The position numbers and the translations under genes were made by a program. Below are positions 26,806-35,485 of a stretch of DNA of 39,235 nt, piece after piece. The stretch is from Candidatus Hikarchaeia archaeon HikBin5 (GTDB taxonomy: Archaea > Halobacteriota > Halobacteria > Halobacteriales > Hikarchaeaceae): contig WTZU01000010.1 in NCBI GenBank assembly GCA_009889625.1, positions 1-39,235 of the forward strand, written 5' to 3'. Below the pieces are notes generated by a model. It made no database searches and had not been told where the DNA came from. It saw nothing but the letters and a program-made list of their open reading frames with translations. Every line of letters begins with the position of its first letter. The first letter of the stretch is position 1.

Positions 26806-27938
26806 GAGGTTTCCTCCAGAATTTGAGTTATTGCAGATATGAAATCTTCCGCATGAGTTTTATCTATAGTCAAAGGTGGTAAAAGTCGGACCACAGTCTT
26901 TCCTGCAGGTAATGCTAGAATTCCATGATTTGATGCGAGTTTGTTGAGTATAGGTCCAGACCCATGCTTGACTTGAATTCCAATTAACAGGCCAGAACCA
27001 CGTATATCACGTGTCTGATCGCCGATGGCCCCTTCTAATTCTTTAATTATATAAGATCCAAGCTTAGATGCGTTATTGGATAGATTTTCACGTTGGATGA
27101 CATCTATAGTGGCATTTCCCGCTGCGCAGATTACAGGCCCGCCACTGAAAGTACCTCCGTGATTGCCAGGGTCATTTGCTATCCAATCTTTGCAGAAGGT
27201 TGCCCCAATGGGTAGTCCATTTGCCAATCCTTTTGCAGATGTGAGGATGTCGGGCACTATATTATCTTGATTGCAAGTCCAAAAAGACCCAGTTCTTCCA
27301 AGACCAGTTTGGATTTCATCGAGGATCATAGCCGCCCCAACTTCTTCGGTTATTTTCCGGACTTCTTGTAAATATCCAGGCGGAGGTAGGTTGACTCCAC
27401 CTTCTCCCTGTATTGGTTCAACAATAACAGCTGCTGTTTCTTCAGAAATGGTATCTACTAATGATTCTACATCTCCAAAAGTTGCGAAATCAAAATCGGG
27501 AGTTAATGGTCCGAACCCTTTCTTGTAAGTTGGTTTCCACGTTGCAGAAAGTGCACCCAGTGTACGGCCATGGAAAGCCTGTTTTGTTGAGATTATTTGG
27601 GATCTCTTTGTTGCATGACGGGCAAATTTTATTGCCGCTTCATTTGCTTCAGTTCCAGAATTACAAAGCCAAATGTTTTGGATATCCCCAGGAGATATTT
27701 CGATTAATTTTTCATGGAAATCATCTCGAATGGTAACGGGGAAGGATCCTTGAACGTATGATAATTTTTCTAGTTGATTTTGAATTGATGAGATTACATC
27801 TGGGTGGTTATGTCCCACAGGGACGCATGCATAACTAGCTCCTAAATCCAAGTATGCAGTGCCATCGGGTGTGTAGAGATATACCCCATCTCCACGATCG
27901 ATGTGAATATTTTTCCTTGAGAAAATAAAGTTATTCAC
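26802..27938 (-). CDS. argD: [ArgW]-glutamate-semialdehyde aminotransferase (ArgD/LysJ)
   Basis: This 378-aa class III PLP aminotransferase has the cofactor loop [16 protein letters not shown], the ring-stacking [21 protein letters not shown] for PLP nitrogen, and Schiff-base K236 in [13 protein letters not shown]. It transaminates carrier-bound glutamate semialdehyde to bound ornithine using glutamate. It starts with GTG that overlaps the argB TGA (GTGA), and its own TGA overlaps argE. Confidence 0.92.
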   Translation of the reverse strand: MNNFIFSRKNIHIDRGDGVYLYTPDGTAYLDLGASYACVPVGHNHPDVISSIQNQLEKLSYVQGSFPVTIRDDFHEKLIEISPGDIQNIWLCNSGTEANEAAIKFARHATKRSQIISTKQAFHGRTLGALSATWKPTYKKGFGPLTPDFDFATFGDVESLVDTISEETAAVIVEPIQGEGGVNLPPPGYLQEVRKITEEVGAAMILDEIQTGLGRTGSFWTCNQDNIVPDILTSAKGLANGLPIGATFCKDWIANDPGNHGGTFSGGPVICAAGNATIDVIQRENLSNNASKLGSYIIKELEGAIGDQTRDIRGSGLLIGIQVKHGSGPILNKLASNHGILALPAGKTVVRLLPPLTIDKTHAEDFISAITQILEETS

Positions 27939-28756
27939 AATATCGCCTCAGGATAGATGTGGGTACCACCTCCATTTAGTGCAGAGATGAGTGGTTTGTG
28001 TTCATTGGCACTGGCTATGATGGATTTTTTTGCTCCTTGTTGGATTGCATCTGTTGCTGCCATTAATTTACGTGTCATGAATCCTTCGGATGCATTTTGA
28101 AGAAGTGAATATTGTTCTGGTGTTTTGGCCTCGGAAAGAAGTGTATTTGGATTAGAGATATCCTGATAAATACCTGAGACGTCTGTAAGAGACACTAGTG
28201 TTGCGGAGAGGGATCCAGCAATTGATGATGAGACCCGATCTGCATCTGTGTTGACTGCGACACCATCTTCTGCCATCATAGGAGGAGATATCACAGGGAC
28301 ATATCCGTTTTCTAGTAAAAGTTGTATGAGATCCACATTAACCGTGGTTATTTTACCAGAATAATCTCCTCTTAGAATTTTTTTCTTTCCATCGATGATT
28401 GCCCGAATCGAATTTTTTCGGGGGCCAGATAGCAATTTTCCATCCACTCCGGAAAGCCCAATTGCATTTACATTGAGATTTTGTAATTTTACTACTATAT
28501 TAGTGTTAAGTGAGCCAGCCATAGTCATAGTAAATACTTCCATTGTAGGTTCGTCGGTGAAACGCCCCACAACACCAGCAGGTGTTTCGACGTAAGTGGG
28601 AACAATTCCCATTCGTTCTAGGTTTTCATCTATCGCGGTGGAACCTCCATGGACTATAACAAGGGATTCTCCCTGAGTTGATAAATGAGAAATATCATCT
28701 AGTGCCCCTGCAGGGTCTACTGCTTTTGCACCTCCTATTTTCAATACGATAGTCAT
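27935..28756 (-). CDS. argB: [ArgW]-glutamate kinase (ArgB/LysZ)
   Basis: The 273-aa amino-acid kinase starts VLKIGGAKAVD, with VIVHGGSTAIDENLERMG and the ATP-binding NTDADRVSSSIAGSL typical of acetylglutamate-kinase-like enzymes. It phosphorylates the side-chain carboxylate of glutamate held on ArgW. It lies 23 nt after argC and overlaps argD by 4 nt. Confidence 0.92.
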   Translation of the reverse strand: MTIVLKIGGAKAVDPAGALDDISHLSTQGESLVIVHGGSTAIDENLERMGIVPTYVETPAGVVGRFTDEPTMEVFTMTMAGSLNTNIVVKLQNLNVNAIGLSGVDGKLLSGPRKNSIRAIIDGKKKILRGDYSGKITTVNVDLIQLLLENGYVPVISPPMMAEDGVAVNTDADRVSSSIAGSLSATLVSLTDVSGIYQDISNPNTLLSEAKTPEQYSLLQNASEGFMTRKLMAATDAIQQGAKKSIIASANEHKPLISALNGGGTHIYPEAIL

Positions 28757-28779
28757 AGTTGAATTATAATTCTGTTAGG

Positions 28780-29820
28780 TTAAGGAGACCCGGTAGGGTG
28801 TAGACTCCTGTATGCAAGACCCATAGTTTCGTCTAGGCCAAGTGCTATATTAGTAGCATGTATAGCCTGTCCTGCAGATCCTTTCATCATGTTATCGATT
28901 GCAGAAAAAACCACAAGTCGATTGTTTCTCTTATCTATCTCAAATGCTATTTCTACATTATTTGTTCCGGCTACTACCTTTGGTTCGGGATATCGATAGT
29001 TGCCTCCAGATCCACTTAATAGATTTACAAAAGGTTCGTTTTGATAGGACTCGCGGTAGGCCTTCCAGATCATTGGTTTGGTCAAATTAGGTTCATTTGG
29101 GAAAATATGACATGTTGCAGAGGCCCCTCTGATCATATCAACTGCGTGGACTGTGAAAGCTACCTTTGCACCGATTTCTTGTTCTATTTCGGCTTCGTGC
29201 CTATGTCCAGTGGGGGCATAAGGTCGGACTATACCAGATCGGACCGCGTGGTGAGAGGAAGTGCTCCCACTAGCTCCGCCTTCAGACGACCCAACTTTGA
29301 TATCTGCAACTATTGTATCTTTTTCAGTTAATATTCCTGTTTGAAATAGAGGATATAAACCAAGCAGAGTGACCGTAGAATTACATCCACCGCAGGCAAT
29401 GAGTGTTGCAGATTTGAGATCTTCTCGGTGGATTTCGGGGAGGCCATAAACAGCTTGGTTGAGTAATTCGGGTCGAGAATGTCCGTGATAGTATTCATCG
29501 TATTTTTTGGGATCTTTAAGTCTAAAATCTGCACTTAAATCAACAACTAAATCTGCTGCTTCGGAGAAATCATCTATTTGATTCATAGAAACCCCATGGG
29601 GTGTTGCTGTGAAGAGAACATCAACAGGATCTAGTTCGTCGGGTGAAGAATATTTTAGTTTTAAATCTCTGAGATTTGGGTGTGTGTAGCCAATAGAACG
29701 ACCAGAATATTTTCGACTAGTAACTTGACTTATTTCTAGTTCGGGATGGTCACACAAAATTCTGAGTAATTCCCCTCCAGTGAAACCACTTGCACCTATC
29801 ACCGATGCTGAAAATGTCAT
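28780..29820 (-). CDS. argC: [ArgW]-glutamyl-phosphate reductase (ArgC/LysY)
   Basis: The 346-aa NADPH reductase has the N-terminal nucleotide loop GASGFTGGELLRIL, the catalytic Cys146 in ACGGCNSTV, and SEGGASGSTSSHH. HRHEAEIEQEIG is the family's substrate-side element. It reduces carrier-bound glutamyl phosphate to the semialdehyde. Its ATG overlaps the argX TGA (ATGA). Confidence 0.94.
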   Translation of the reverse strand: MTFSASVIGASGFTGGELLRILCDHPELEISQVTSRKYSGRSIGYTHPNLRDLKLKYSSPDELDPVDVLFTATPHGVSMNQIDDFSEAADLVVDLSADFRLKDPKKYDEYYHGHSRPELLNQAVYGLPEIHREDLKSATLIACGGCNSTVTLLGLYPLFQTGILTEKDTIVADIKVGSSEGGASGSTSSHHAVRSGIVRPYAPTGHRHEAEIEQEIGAKVAFTVHAVDMIRGASATCHIFPNEPNLTKPMIWKAYRESYQNEPFVNLLSGSGGNYRYPEPKVVAGTNNVEIAFEIDKRNNRLVVFSAIDNMMKGSAGQAIHATNIALGLDETMGLAYRSLHPTGSP

Positions 29821-30683
29821 TTTATATCACCTTTTTTGTGAACTAGGGACTCAATCCAATTAATTATGTGTGAAGGAACATCTACATCTACGCATTCATT
29901 GAGTGCCTTAAATTCAGTTCCAGGATTGATTTCATGTACTGTGAATCCACCTTCTTCTAACTCCATGAGATCGACTCCAAGTAACCCTCCTCCAACAGCT
30001 TTGGAAGCTTGTTCAACTAGTGAAGCGACATCATCAGGGATTTCATATGCCGCCGATTGGGCTCCTTTTGCTGCATTTGTCAACCAATGTGTAGAAGTCC
30101 GAGTCATGGCGGCAATTGGATTTCCATCTGCTGCGACAACGCGGATATCCCTATTGGGTTTATTAATAAATTTCTGTATGTAGAAAATTTTATGTTCATA
30201 ATGCCCAAGTGTCGCTTTGTGTTCCACTATGGCCTCTGCTGCAGTTCTATTATCTATTTTTGCCATTAATCGGCCCCACGATCCAACTACTGGTTTAATC
30301 ACACAGGGGTATCCGATAGATTCGATGGTTTCAAGTGCACTTTCGGTGGAAAACGCTACTGTTGTTTCGGGAGTGGGAATTCCCGCTTTGGTCAATAAAA
30401 GACTTGTCTTGATTTTATCGGAGCAGCGTTCGACAATGGCGGGTTTATTGACGATAGGAATATCGTAAGAATCGAAAAACATTGAAGCAAATTTACTTTG
30501 GCTTTGTGCTATGCATCTATCGATTACGATGTCCAAGTCTTTAAAATCAGGAGAGGGCGACTTTATAGAAAATTGGTGTTTTCTGACATCGATTTTAAGT
30601 ATGTCGTGGCCTCTAGATCTAAGCTCCGTTAGAAGTAACTTCTCGTCCGCTCTAATTTGGGAATATAAAAACCCGACATTCAT
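29817..30683 (-). CDS. argX: Glutamate-[ArgW] ligase (ArgX/LysX, RimK-like ATP-grasp)
   Basis: The 288-aa ATP-grasp enzyme begins MNVGFLYSQIRADEKLLL, typical of LysX/ArgX. ATP-binding parts are YPCVIKPVVGSWGRL and YIQKFINKPNRDIRVV, with metal-site VDLMELEEGGFTVHEINPGTEFK. It joins glutamate to the C-terminal Glu of ArgW by an isopeptide bond. The stretch after EIN reads PGTEFK, where I remember NHTxEFK in relatives. AT-rich TTTATTAATTAA about 28 nt upstream of the ATG could be another promoter. Confidence 0.92.
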   Translation of the reverse strand: MNVGFLYSQIRADEKLLLTELRSRGHDILKIDVRKHQFSIKSPSPDFKDLDIVIDRCIAQSQSKFASMFFDSYDIPIVNKPAIVERCSDKIKTSLLLTKAGIPTPETTVAFSTESALETIESIGYPCVIKPVVGSWGRLMAKIDNRTAAEAIVEHKATLGHYEHKIFYIQKFINKPNRDIRVVAADGNPIAAMTRTSTHWLTNAAKGAQSAAYEIPDDVASLVEQASKAVGGGLLGVDLMELEEGGFTVHEINPGTEFKALNECVDVDVPSHIINWIESLVHKKGDIK

Positions 30684-30739
30684 GAGAGGGTCACTTTAGG
30701 GTTAGTTAATTAATAAATGTTACTATATACCTAAAGCCA

Positions 30740-30910
30740 CTATTCGCCCCAATCTTCTTCCAACTCGGGCGCTGTGGAGAGTTCCACAGGGTCTACACTG
30801 ATTACCTCTAGTTCTATTCCACAATCGTCGCAATCTAGGATTTCTCCAGATTCCACGTCGTCAGATATTGTGAGTTCGGATCCACATTCAACACATGTTG
30901 TGTTTACCAT
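30740..30910 (-). CDS. argW: Amino-group carrier protein ArgW (LysW family)
   Basis: This short 56-aa gene is easy to miss. The N-terminal half is a zinc ribbon with C6-x2-C9 and C27-x2-C30 (TTCVECGSEL and DCDDCGIEL). The rest is acidic and ends in EDWGE, the hallmark C-terminus of LysW. Glu56 is where ArgX attaches substrate glutamate, and its gamma-carboxyl protects the amino group through the pathway. It sits between argH and argX, 65 nt and 56 nt from them, with its own TATA-like box. Confidence 0.95.
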   Translation of the reverse strand: MVNTTCVECGSELTISDDVESGEILDCDDCGIELEVISVDPVELSTAPELEEDWGE

Positions 30911-30935
30911 AATGTGAGGATAAACAAGACTTCGG

Positions 30936-30945
30936 TTTAAAATTT
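30936..30945 (-). promoter_or_regulatory. Probable internal promoter (TATA) for argW
   Basis: The minus-strand AAATTTTAAA is centred about 30 nt upstream of the argW ATG, in the 65-nt gap after argH. The spacing fits a leaderless start. It may raise carrier-protein output above that of the enzymes. Confidence 0.45.
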
Positions 30946-30975
30946 CCTAATTTGATTATATACCAAGATAGAAGA

Positions 30976-32418
30976 TTATTTTAAGTAAGCTCTAGCTTCT
31001 CGGATTAATTCTTCTTTGGATTGTTCTATTTGATTTTTATAAGTCGTGTGGAGTTTAAAATTAGAATCTAGACCTATTTTTGCATTGGAAATCGAATCCA
31101 AAACGATTCTAGGAGAGGGGCCCCCAAGTGAATCCCTCATGTTTACATTTTTAATAGGATCTAGAGCAGATTCTATTAAATCTTGGGTGCAAAATTCATC
31201 CATGGGACTTCCCATTATCGTGTTGAAATTGGAAGCTATATCTTCATAATTACTTTCTGATTTTGCTACTATTTGATGGGCTTTTCTAAAAGGAATTCCA
31301 GCCATTGTTAACGTATCTGCAACACCGGTTGCTGTGGAGAATCCATCTCCGGCGGAAGATAAGAGAAGTTCGGCATTCCAAATGGAGGTTTCTATTATTT
31401 TAGAAAGAATATTCGCAGATTCCAGCATTTTTTCTGTAGAATTCCAAATATAAGGAGTTGCAGATTGAAGGTCTCTATTGTAAGCCCGGGGGAGGCCTTT
31501 CAAAGTTGCAAAAGTGCCCGAAAAAGTAGCTAGTGTTGTTGCCGATGCTGCCCGTATTAATTCTAATGTATCGGGGTTTTTCTTTTGAGGCATAATAGAC
31601 GAAGTGGAAGCATAATCGTCGTCTATATCGACGTAATTTTTATTTGAGTAAAAAATTAAATCGTTGGAGATGTTTGAAAACGTAATAGAAAGGGAACACA
31701 AAGATGCTGCAGATTCCAATAAAAAATCTCTAGATGAGACTGCATCCATGGTATTTTCAATTATACCAGAAAATCCTAGAAGAGTGGCGGTTTTTTCACG
31801 ATTGATGGGGAAAGGAGTTCCTGCAAATGCCGCAGATCCGAGTGGTGATAGATTAATTCGGTTATACACATCAAAAAATCGTTGGATATCTCGTTCAAGG
31901 GAGCTATAGTATGATAAAAGCCAATGTGAAAGGGTTGTTGGCTGTGCATTTTGTAAATGGGTGAAACCAGGGATGATGGTTGTAGTATGATTCTTAGCCG
32001 TAGAGAGAATGACCTCTTGAAGTGATAAAACTGAATTTATTAGAGACAAAATATCATTTCTTAGTTGATAACGGATGCATGTTGAAACTTCGTCATTTCT
32101 ACTTCTGGCCGTATGCATCCTGCCCCCGGCTTCTCCAATTTTATTTACTAACTCAGTTTCAATGGCAGCGTGAATATCCTCTGCAGAGGGTAGATGTTCA
32201 AATCCAGCTTCATAGATGGAAAAAAGTCCATCGATTATCGCCTTGGCATCGGTTTTGGAGATTATATCTTCTTCAGCTAGCATTGTTACATGGGCCAAAT
32301 CCACTAGGATATCTGCCTCAAAAATATGGTGATCAACATCCATAGATGAAAGGAAACTTCTAGCAGAACCTCCACTAAATCGAGTGCCTCCTATTATGTC
32401 ATGGGAATTATTTGTCAT
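30976..32418 (-). CDS. argH: Argininosuccinate lyase
   Basis: The 480-aa fumarase/aspartase-superfamily enzyme has HTARSRNDEVST, TIIPGFTHLQNAQPTTLSHW and the signature SSIMPQKKNPD that carries the catalytic serine loop. It splits argininosuccinate into arginine and fumarate. The ATG at 32418 (MTNNSHDIIGGTRFSGG) overlaps the argG 3' end by 11 nt; a start 24 codons upstream is rejected because it runs far into argG. Confidence 0.95.
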   Translation of the reverse strand: MTNNSHDIIGGTRFSGGSARSFLSSMDVDHHIFEADILVDLAHVTMLAEEDIISKTDAKAIIDGLFSIYEAGFEHLPSAEDIHAAIETELVNKIGEAGGRMHTARSRNDEVSTCIRYQLRNDILSLINSVLSLQEVILSTAKNHTTTIIPGFTHLQNAQPTTLSHWLLSYYSSLERDIQRFFDVYNRINLSPLGSAAFAGTPFPINREKTATLLGFSGIIENTMDAVSSRDFLLESAASLCSLSITFSNISNDLIFYSNKNYVDIDDDYASTSSIMPQKKNPDTLELIRAASATTLATFSGTFATLKGLPRAYNRDLQSATPYIWNSTEKMLESANILSKIIETSIWNAELLLSSAGDGFSTATGVADTLTMAGIPFRKAHQIVAKSESNYEDIASNFNTIMGSPMDEFCTQDLIESALDPIKNVNMRDSLGGPSPRIVLDSISNAKIGLDSNFKLHTTYKNQIEQSKEELIREARAYLK

Positions 32419-33616
32419 TTTTATCAGTATGTTGTTTAGCTTCGAAGATGGCAGAAGACATCCTTTCTTGGAGTCCATGATATTTTGCAACTCCTATGGC
32501 ATCTGCTTGTGTTATATCATCTATGACATCAGAGGTATTGAAAGAAGCTGCTGATGCAGAATGTACTGCATATGGACTTTCTCGTGAAACTGCCCTTGCA
32601 TGACCGCCTTGTAAATCCAAGGTCACAGAACCAGTTACTCGTTTTTGAGTGGAAGAAATAAAACTATTTAATGCTTCGACAAAGGGCGAATATATCAATC
32701 CTAAATATGCTTGCTCTGCCCATGCATCGTCTATAGAAGTTTTGAATTTTCTTTCTTCTTTGGTAAGTACCAAATCCTCTAGTGCAGAATGGGCATTGAG
32801 AAGGGCCGTTGCGGCAGGGTGTTCATAATTTTCTCTGACTTTGAGTCCTAAAATCCGGTCTTCCATTACGTCAGTTCGCCCGACGCCAAAATTTCCACAG
32901 AGAATATTTAGATGTTCTATTAACTCCATAGGAGAATGGTTAGTACCATCTACAGCTACAGGGTACCCTTCTGCAAATTCAATGGTAACTAGTTTGGACT
33001 CTGAAGAAGGTGGTTTTGTCCACTCATAAATGGAACCAGGAGGTATAGTAGAAGGATCCTCTAGTTCCCCACCTTCGATTGATCTAGACCAGAGATTTGT
33101 GTCTATACTCCAGATCCCATCGTTTCCAGATTTTATGGGCAGGTTATTTTCTTTTGCATATTGAATTTCCCAACTTCGTGTTAATGCAAGATCGCGGATG
33201 GGTGCTGCTATTTCTAGACCAGATCCGCGCCAAACTGCTTCGAATCTCAATTGGTCGTTTCCCTTCCCGGTGCACCCGTGAGCGAGTGCCTTACATTTGG
33301 ATTTTTTTGCCTCTTCAAGAATCGCATTTGCTATTATAGGTCTAGCTAGAGCAGTTCCTAAAGGATATCCTTGGTAAGTTGCGTTTGCCCTTACTGCATC
33401 GAGACATAGATTGGCAAAATCAAATCTAGCATCGAGTATTATTAGGTCCAAAGAGAGTTCTTCTGCCGTTTCCTTTGCTTGTTCAAATTCACTTTTTGGT
33501 TGACCCACATTTACAGTGATTCCGATTACTTCATCATATCCATATTTTTCTTTGAGAAGAGACACGCAGACTGTTGTGTCAAGACCACCAGAAAATGCGA
33601 GTGCCACGCGATTCAT
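32408..33616 (-). CDS. argG: Argininosuccinate synthase
   Basis: The 402-aa N-type ATP pyrophosphatase has PP-loop SGGLDTT near residue 9, then VNVGQP, AHGCTGKGNDQLRFE, and later NFGVGRTDVMEDR. It condenses citrulline and aspartate. The ATG at 33616 is chosen over a TTG two codons before it. A TATA-like box is centred about 29 nt upstream. It is the promoter-proximal gene of the nine-gene arg block. Confidence 0.96.
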   Translation of the reverse strand: MNRVALAFSGGLDTTVCVSLLKEKYGYDEVIGITVNVGQPKSEFEQAKETAEELSLDLIILDARFDFANLCLDAVRANATYQGYPLGTALARPIIANAILEEAKKSKCKALAHGCTGKGNDQLRFEAVWRGSGLEIAAPIRDLALTRSWEIQYAKENNLPIKSGNDGIWSIDTNLWSRSIEGGELEDPSTIPPGSIYEWTKPPSSESKLVTIEFAEGYPVAVDGTNHSPMELIEHLNILCGNFGVGRTDVMEDRILGLKVRENYEHPAATALLNAHSALEDLVLTKEERKFKTSIDDAWAEQAYLGLIYSPFVEALNSFISSTQKRVTGSVTLDLQGGHARAVSRESPYAVHSASAASFNTSDVIDDITQADAIGVAKYHGLQERMSSAIFEAKQHTDKNDK

Positions 33617-33640
33617 GACCAATATATTGTAGTGATGGGT

Positions 33641-33650
33641 TATAATATGT
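33641..33650 (-). promoter_or_regulatory. TATA-like box for the arg operon
   Basis: The minus-strand ACATATTATA is centred about 29 nt upstream of the argG ATG, with no SD between. This is the likely main, leaderless promoter of the arg genes. Confidence 0.55.
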
Positions 33651-33727
33651 GATGTTTGGAACGAACAGGTGATAGGAGGGCATAAAGGAAGTAATTAACA
33701 AGATTACTAGAGATATATTCACAAGAA

Positions 33728-33735
33728 ATTTAAAT
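33728..33735 (+). promoter_or_regulatory. TATA-like box for the 404-aa membrane protein
   Basis: ATTTAAAT is centred about 26 nt upstream of the ATG at 33758, a leaderless arrangement. A 6-bp inverted repeat (AGTAAT/ATTACT, 33690-33708) lies further upstream in the same intergenic region. Confidence 0.45.
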
Positions 33736-33757
33736 GGACCAAAGTAAACGGTGAACG

Positions 33758-34972
33758 ATGAATGAAAAATTATACCCCCTTCATGCTGAAGGTCCAGATT
33801 TGATATTTGGATTCTCAACGATTTATTTTGGATTACTTGCCTTTGCTGCCATCGTTGTTTTCTTAATGTACAGAAGGAAGGGGGCATTGCCAAAGATAGG
33901 TGAACCATATTATGATTTGATGGTCCTTGTATTGGGAATGTGGTGGTTAGGTGGACTTCTAATCGATGCGTTTGCGCATATTTCAGGAGTAGTGGATGAT
34001 ACTTTTTTCACTCCGTGGCATGCCATATGGTATGCAGGTGCTACTGCGTATGGAGCATATATGTTTTATGCCATTATCCCAGAAGATGGGCTTGGGAGTC
34101 TTGTAAGAAAACCATTGGAGACTATACAAAGTATCGCTCCAGAACACAAGGCAGGAGTTTATGGAATTATTCTGTTTGGACTATCAGGATTTGGAGATAT
34201 GATCTGGCACGAAACCCTCGGTGTTGAAACAAGTGTAGATATCCTTCTTTCTCCCGCCCATATTGGACTTTTCATTGGACTTATGATGGCAGTTACGGCG
34301 CCGATGTGGTCGGCGTGGGCTGACGAAAAAAGTGGCAGGGATGGTTTCAAATCGCAAGTGGTGATTGTTTTTGGGCTTGGTGCGGCATGGGTTGGTACAG
34401 TACTGATTACCCTTTATGGAAATATTTGGTTTGATCCCCTACAAACATTCTGTTATGATGGGGGCGGGTCTTATTGTTTGAATGAGATTTATGATGTTGG
34501 ATTGAGCCAGGGAATGCGGGCTTTGTTAATTCAAGCTGTTGTGAGTTCAATTGTGGTCTTACTTTTCATTCGTCGGTGGATGCCTGCCCGGGGGAGTCTA
34601 TTTGTTCTTTTCATATTCCCTGCAATTGGTATTTGGGTCTACAGTGAATTTAATAATGCATTATTATTGATGGGTATTGCGTGGGCAATTATTGTAGAAC
34701 TTGGCCTACCCATTCTTCAAAGAGGTAGGAAACATTTGTTTGTACCATTGGTCACTACAAGCCAAGTTGGTGTGTTCATGGTTTCATGGTTATGGCGAGC
34801 TGAAGAGTGGGTAAGTGAGATATATTGGATAGAAGGAACCAACTTACATATATTTCCGTTTGGTTGGACTATTCATGCTACATTTGGGGCTTTGGTCATG
34901 TGCGCATTTATTGGCTGGATTGTAAGTGTTATTGCGTTTCCGCCCCCAATCCCAGGTCTCAAGGGGGATTAA
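33758..34972 (+). CDS. Histidine-rich polytopic membrane protein, unknown
   Basis: The 404-aa protein has about eleven hydrophobic helices. Histidines and acids sit within or at the edge of membrane segments: D70 and H74 (LIDAFAHI), H88 (FFTPWHAIWYAG), D147, H151 and E152 (GFGDMIWHETLG), H168 (LLSPAHIGLFIG) and H373 (WTIHATFGA). Such paired WH and PxH motifs suggest metal or heme binding. I recall bacterial hypothetical proteins with a similar WHE, then LLSPxH, pattern, but I cannot name a family. Two cysteines (C232, C240) lie in one loop. It has its own TATA box and is followed 39 nt later by another membrane protein. Confidence 0.8.
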   Translation: MNEKLYPLHAEGPDLIFGFSTIYFGLLAFAAIVVFLMYRRKGALPKIGEPYYDLMVLVLGMWWLGGLLIDAFAHISGVVDDTFFTPWHAIWYAGATAYGAYMFYAIIPEDGLGSLVRKPLETIQSIAPEHKAGVYGIILFGLSGFGDMIWHETLGVETSVDILLSPAHIGLFIGLMMAVTAPMWSAWADEKSGRDGFKSQVVIVFGLGAAWVGTVLITLYGNIWFDPLQTFCYDGGGSYCLNEIYDVGLSQGMRALLIQAVVSSIVVLLFIRRWMPARGSLFVLFIFPAIGIWVYSEFNNALLLMGIAWAIIVELGLPILQRGRKHLFVPLVTTSQVGVFMVSWLWRAEEWVSEIYWIEGTNLHIFPFGWTIHATFGALVMCAFIGWIVSVIAFPPPIPGLKGD

Positions 34973-35011
34973 TAAAAACGTAGAAAAGGTCTGAAATAAA
35001 AGGTCAACCAT

Positions 35012-35467
35012 ATGTCAACATTTTTGGGTGGAGCAATAGCAGGAGGGATTGGAGGGATTGTTATAGCACTATTGATCAATTTCGTTCTGAATAAAAATAT
35101 AGAACAAGATGGACCCCTACCGGGCGCATTATTTATTTCTAAATATATAGGACATAAAGATCCTCGTGAATACCAAAAAGAGGGTTTGGTTATAAGTGTA
35201 GTTTATGCTTGTTTGTTGGGGGGCATTATTTCAATGTTATTTGCAGGTATAATTACAGCCATGGGGATGGTGATATTAGTAGGATTGTTAATCGGTGGAG
35301 GAGTGGGAATAATAAATGAAAAGGTATGGATGCAGAAGATATTGGGAATAAGAATGGATTGGGAATGGAAAAATAGATCCGTTTCTCAATCGCGTATAAA
35401 ATTTATGTTTACAAATATAATATATGGGATGGTTGTTTTGGGAATAATAACATATGGAGGAATATGA
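35012..35467 (+). CDS. Glycine-rich membrane protein, unknown
   Basis: The 151-aa product has an N-terminal helix (about 4-27), two closely spaced helices (about 61-103, very Gly-rich) and a C-terminal helix (about 130-149). The loop after helix 1 reads DGPLPGALFISKYIGHKDPREYQKEG in two parts and looks conserved in style. I do not recognise it. It lies between the 404-aa membrane protein and the 2H phosphoesterase-like gene on the same strand, with gaps of 39 and 18 nt. Confidence 0.7.
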   Translation: MSTFLGGAIAGGIGGIVIALLINFVLNKNIEQDGPLPGALFISKYIGHKDPREYQKEGLVISVVYACLLGGIISMLFAGIITAMGMVILVGLLIGGGVGIINEKVWMQKILGIRMDWEWKNRSVSQSRIKFMFTNIIYGMVVLGIITYGGI

Positions 35468-35485
35468 AGTGGGAGAATTGATCCT

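Noticed and set aside
32419-32490. N-terminal extension of argH
   Set aside because: It overlaps argG by a further 72 nt and lies before the conserved family start.
24821-33616. Lysine (LysW) rather than arginine pathway
   Set aside because: argF, argG and argH are in the same block and no lysine-specific genes (homocitrate synthase, homoaconitase) are present.
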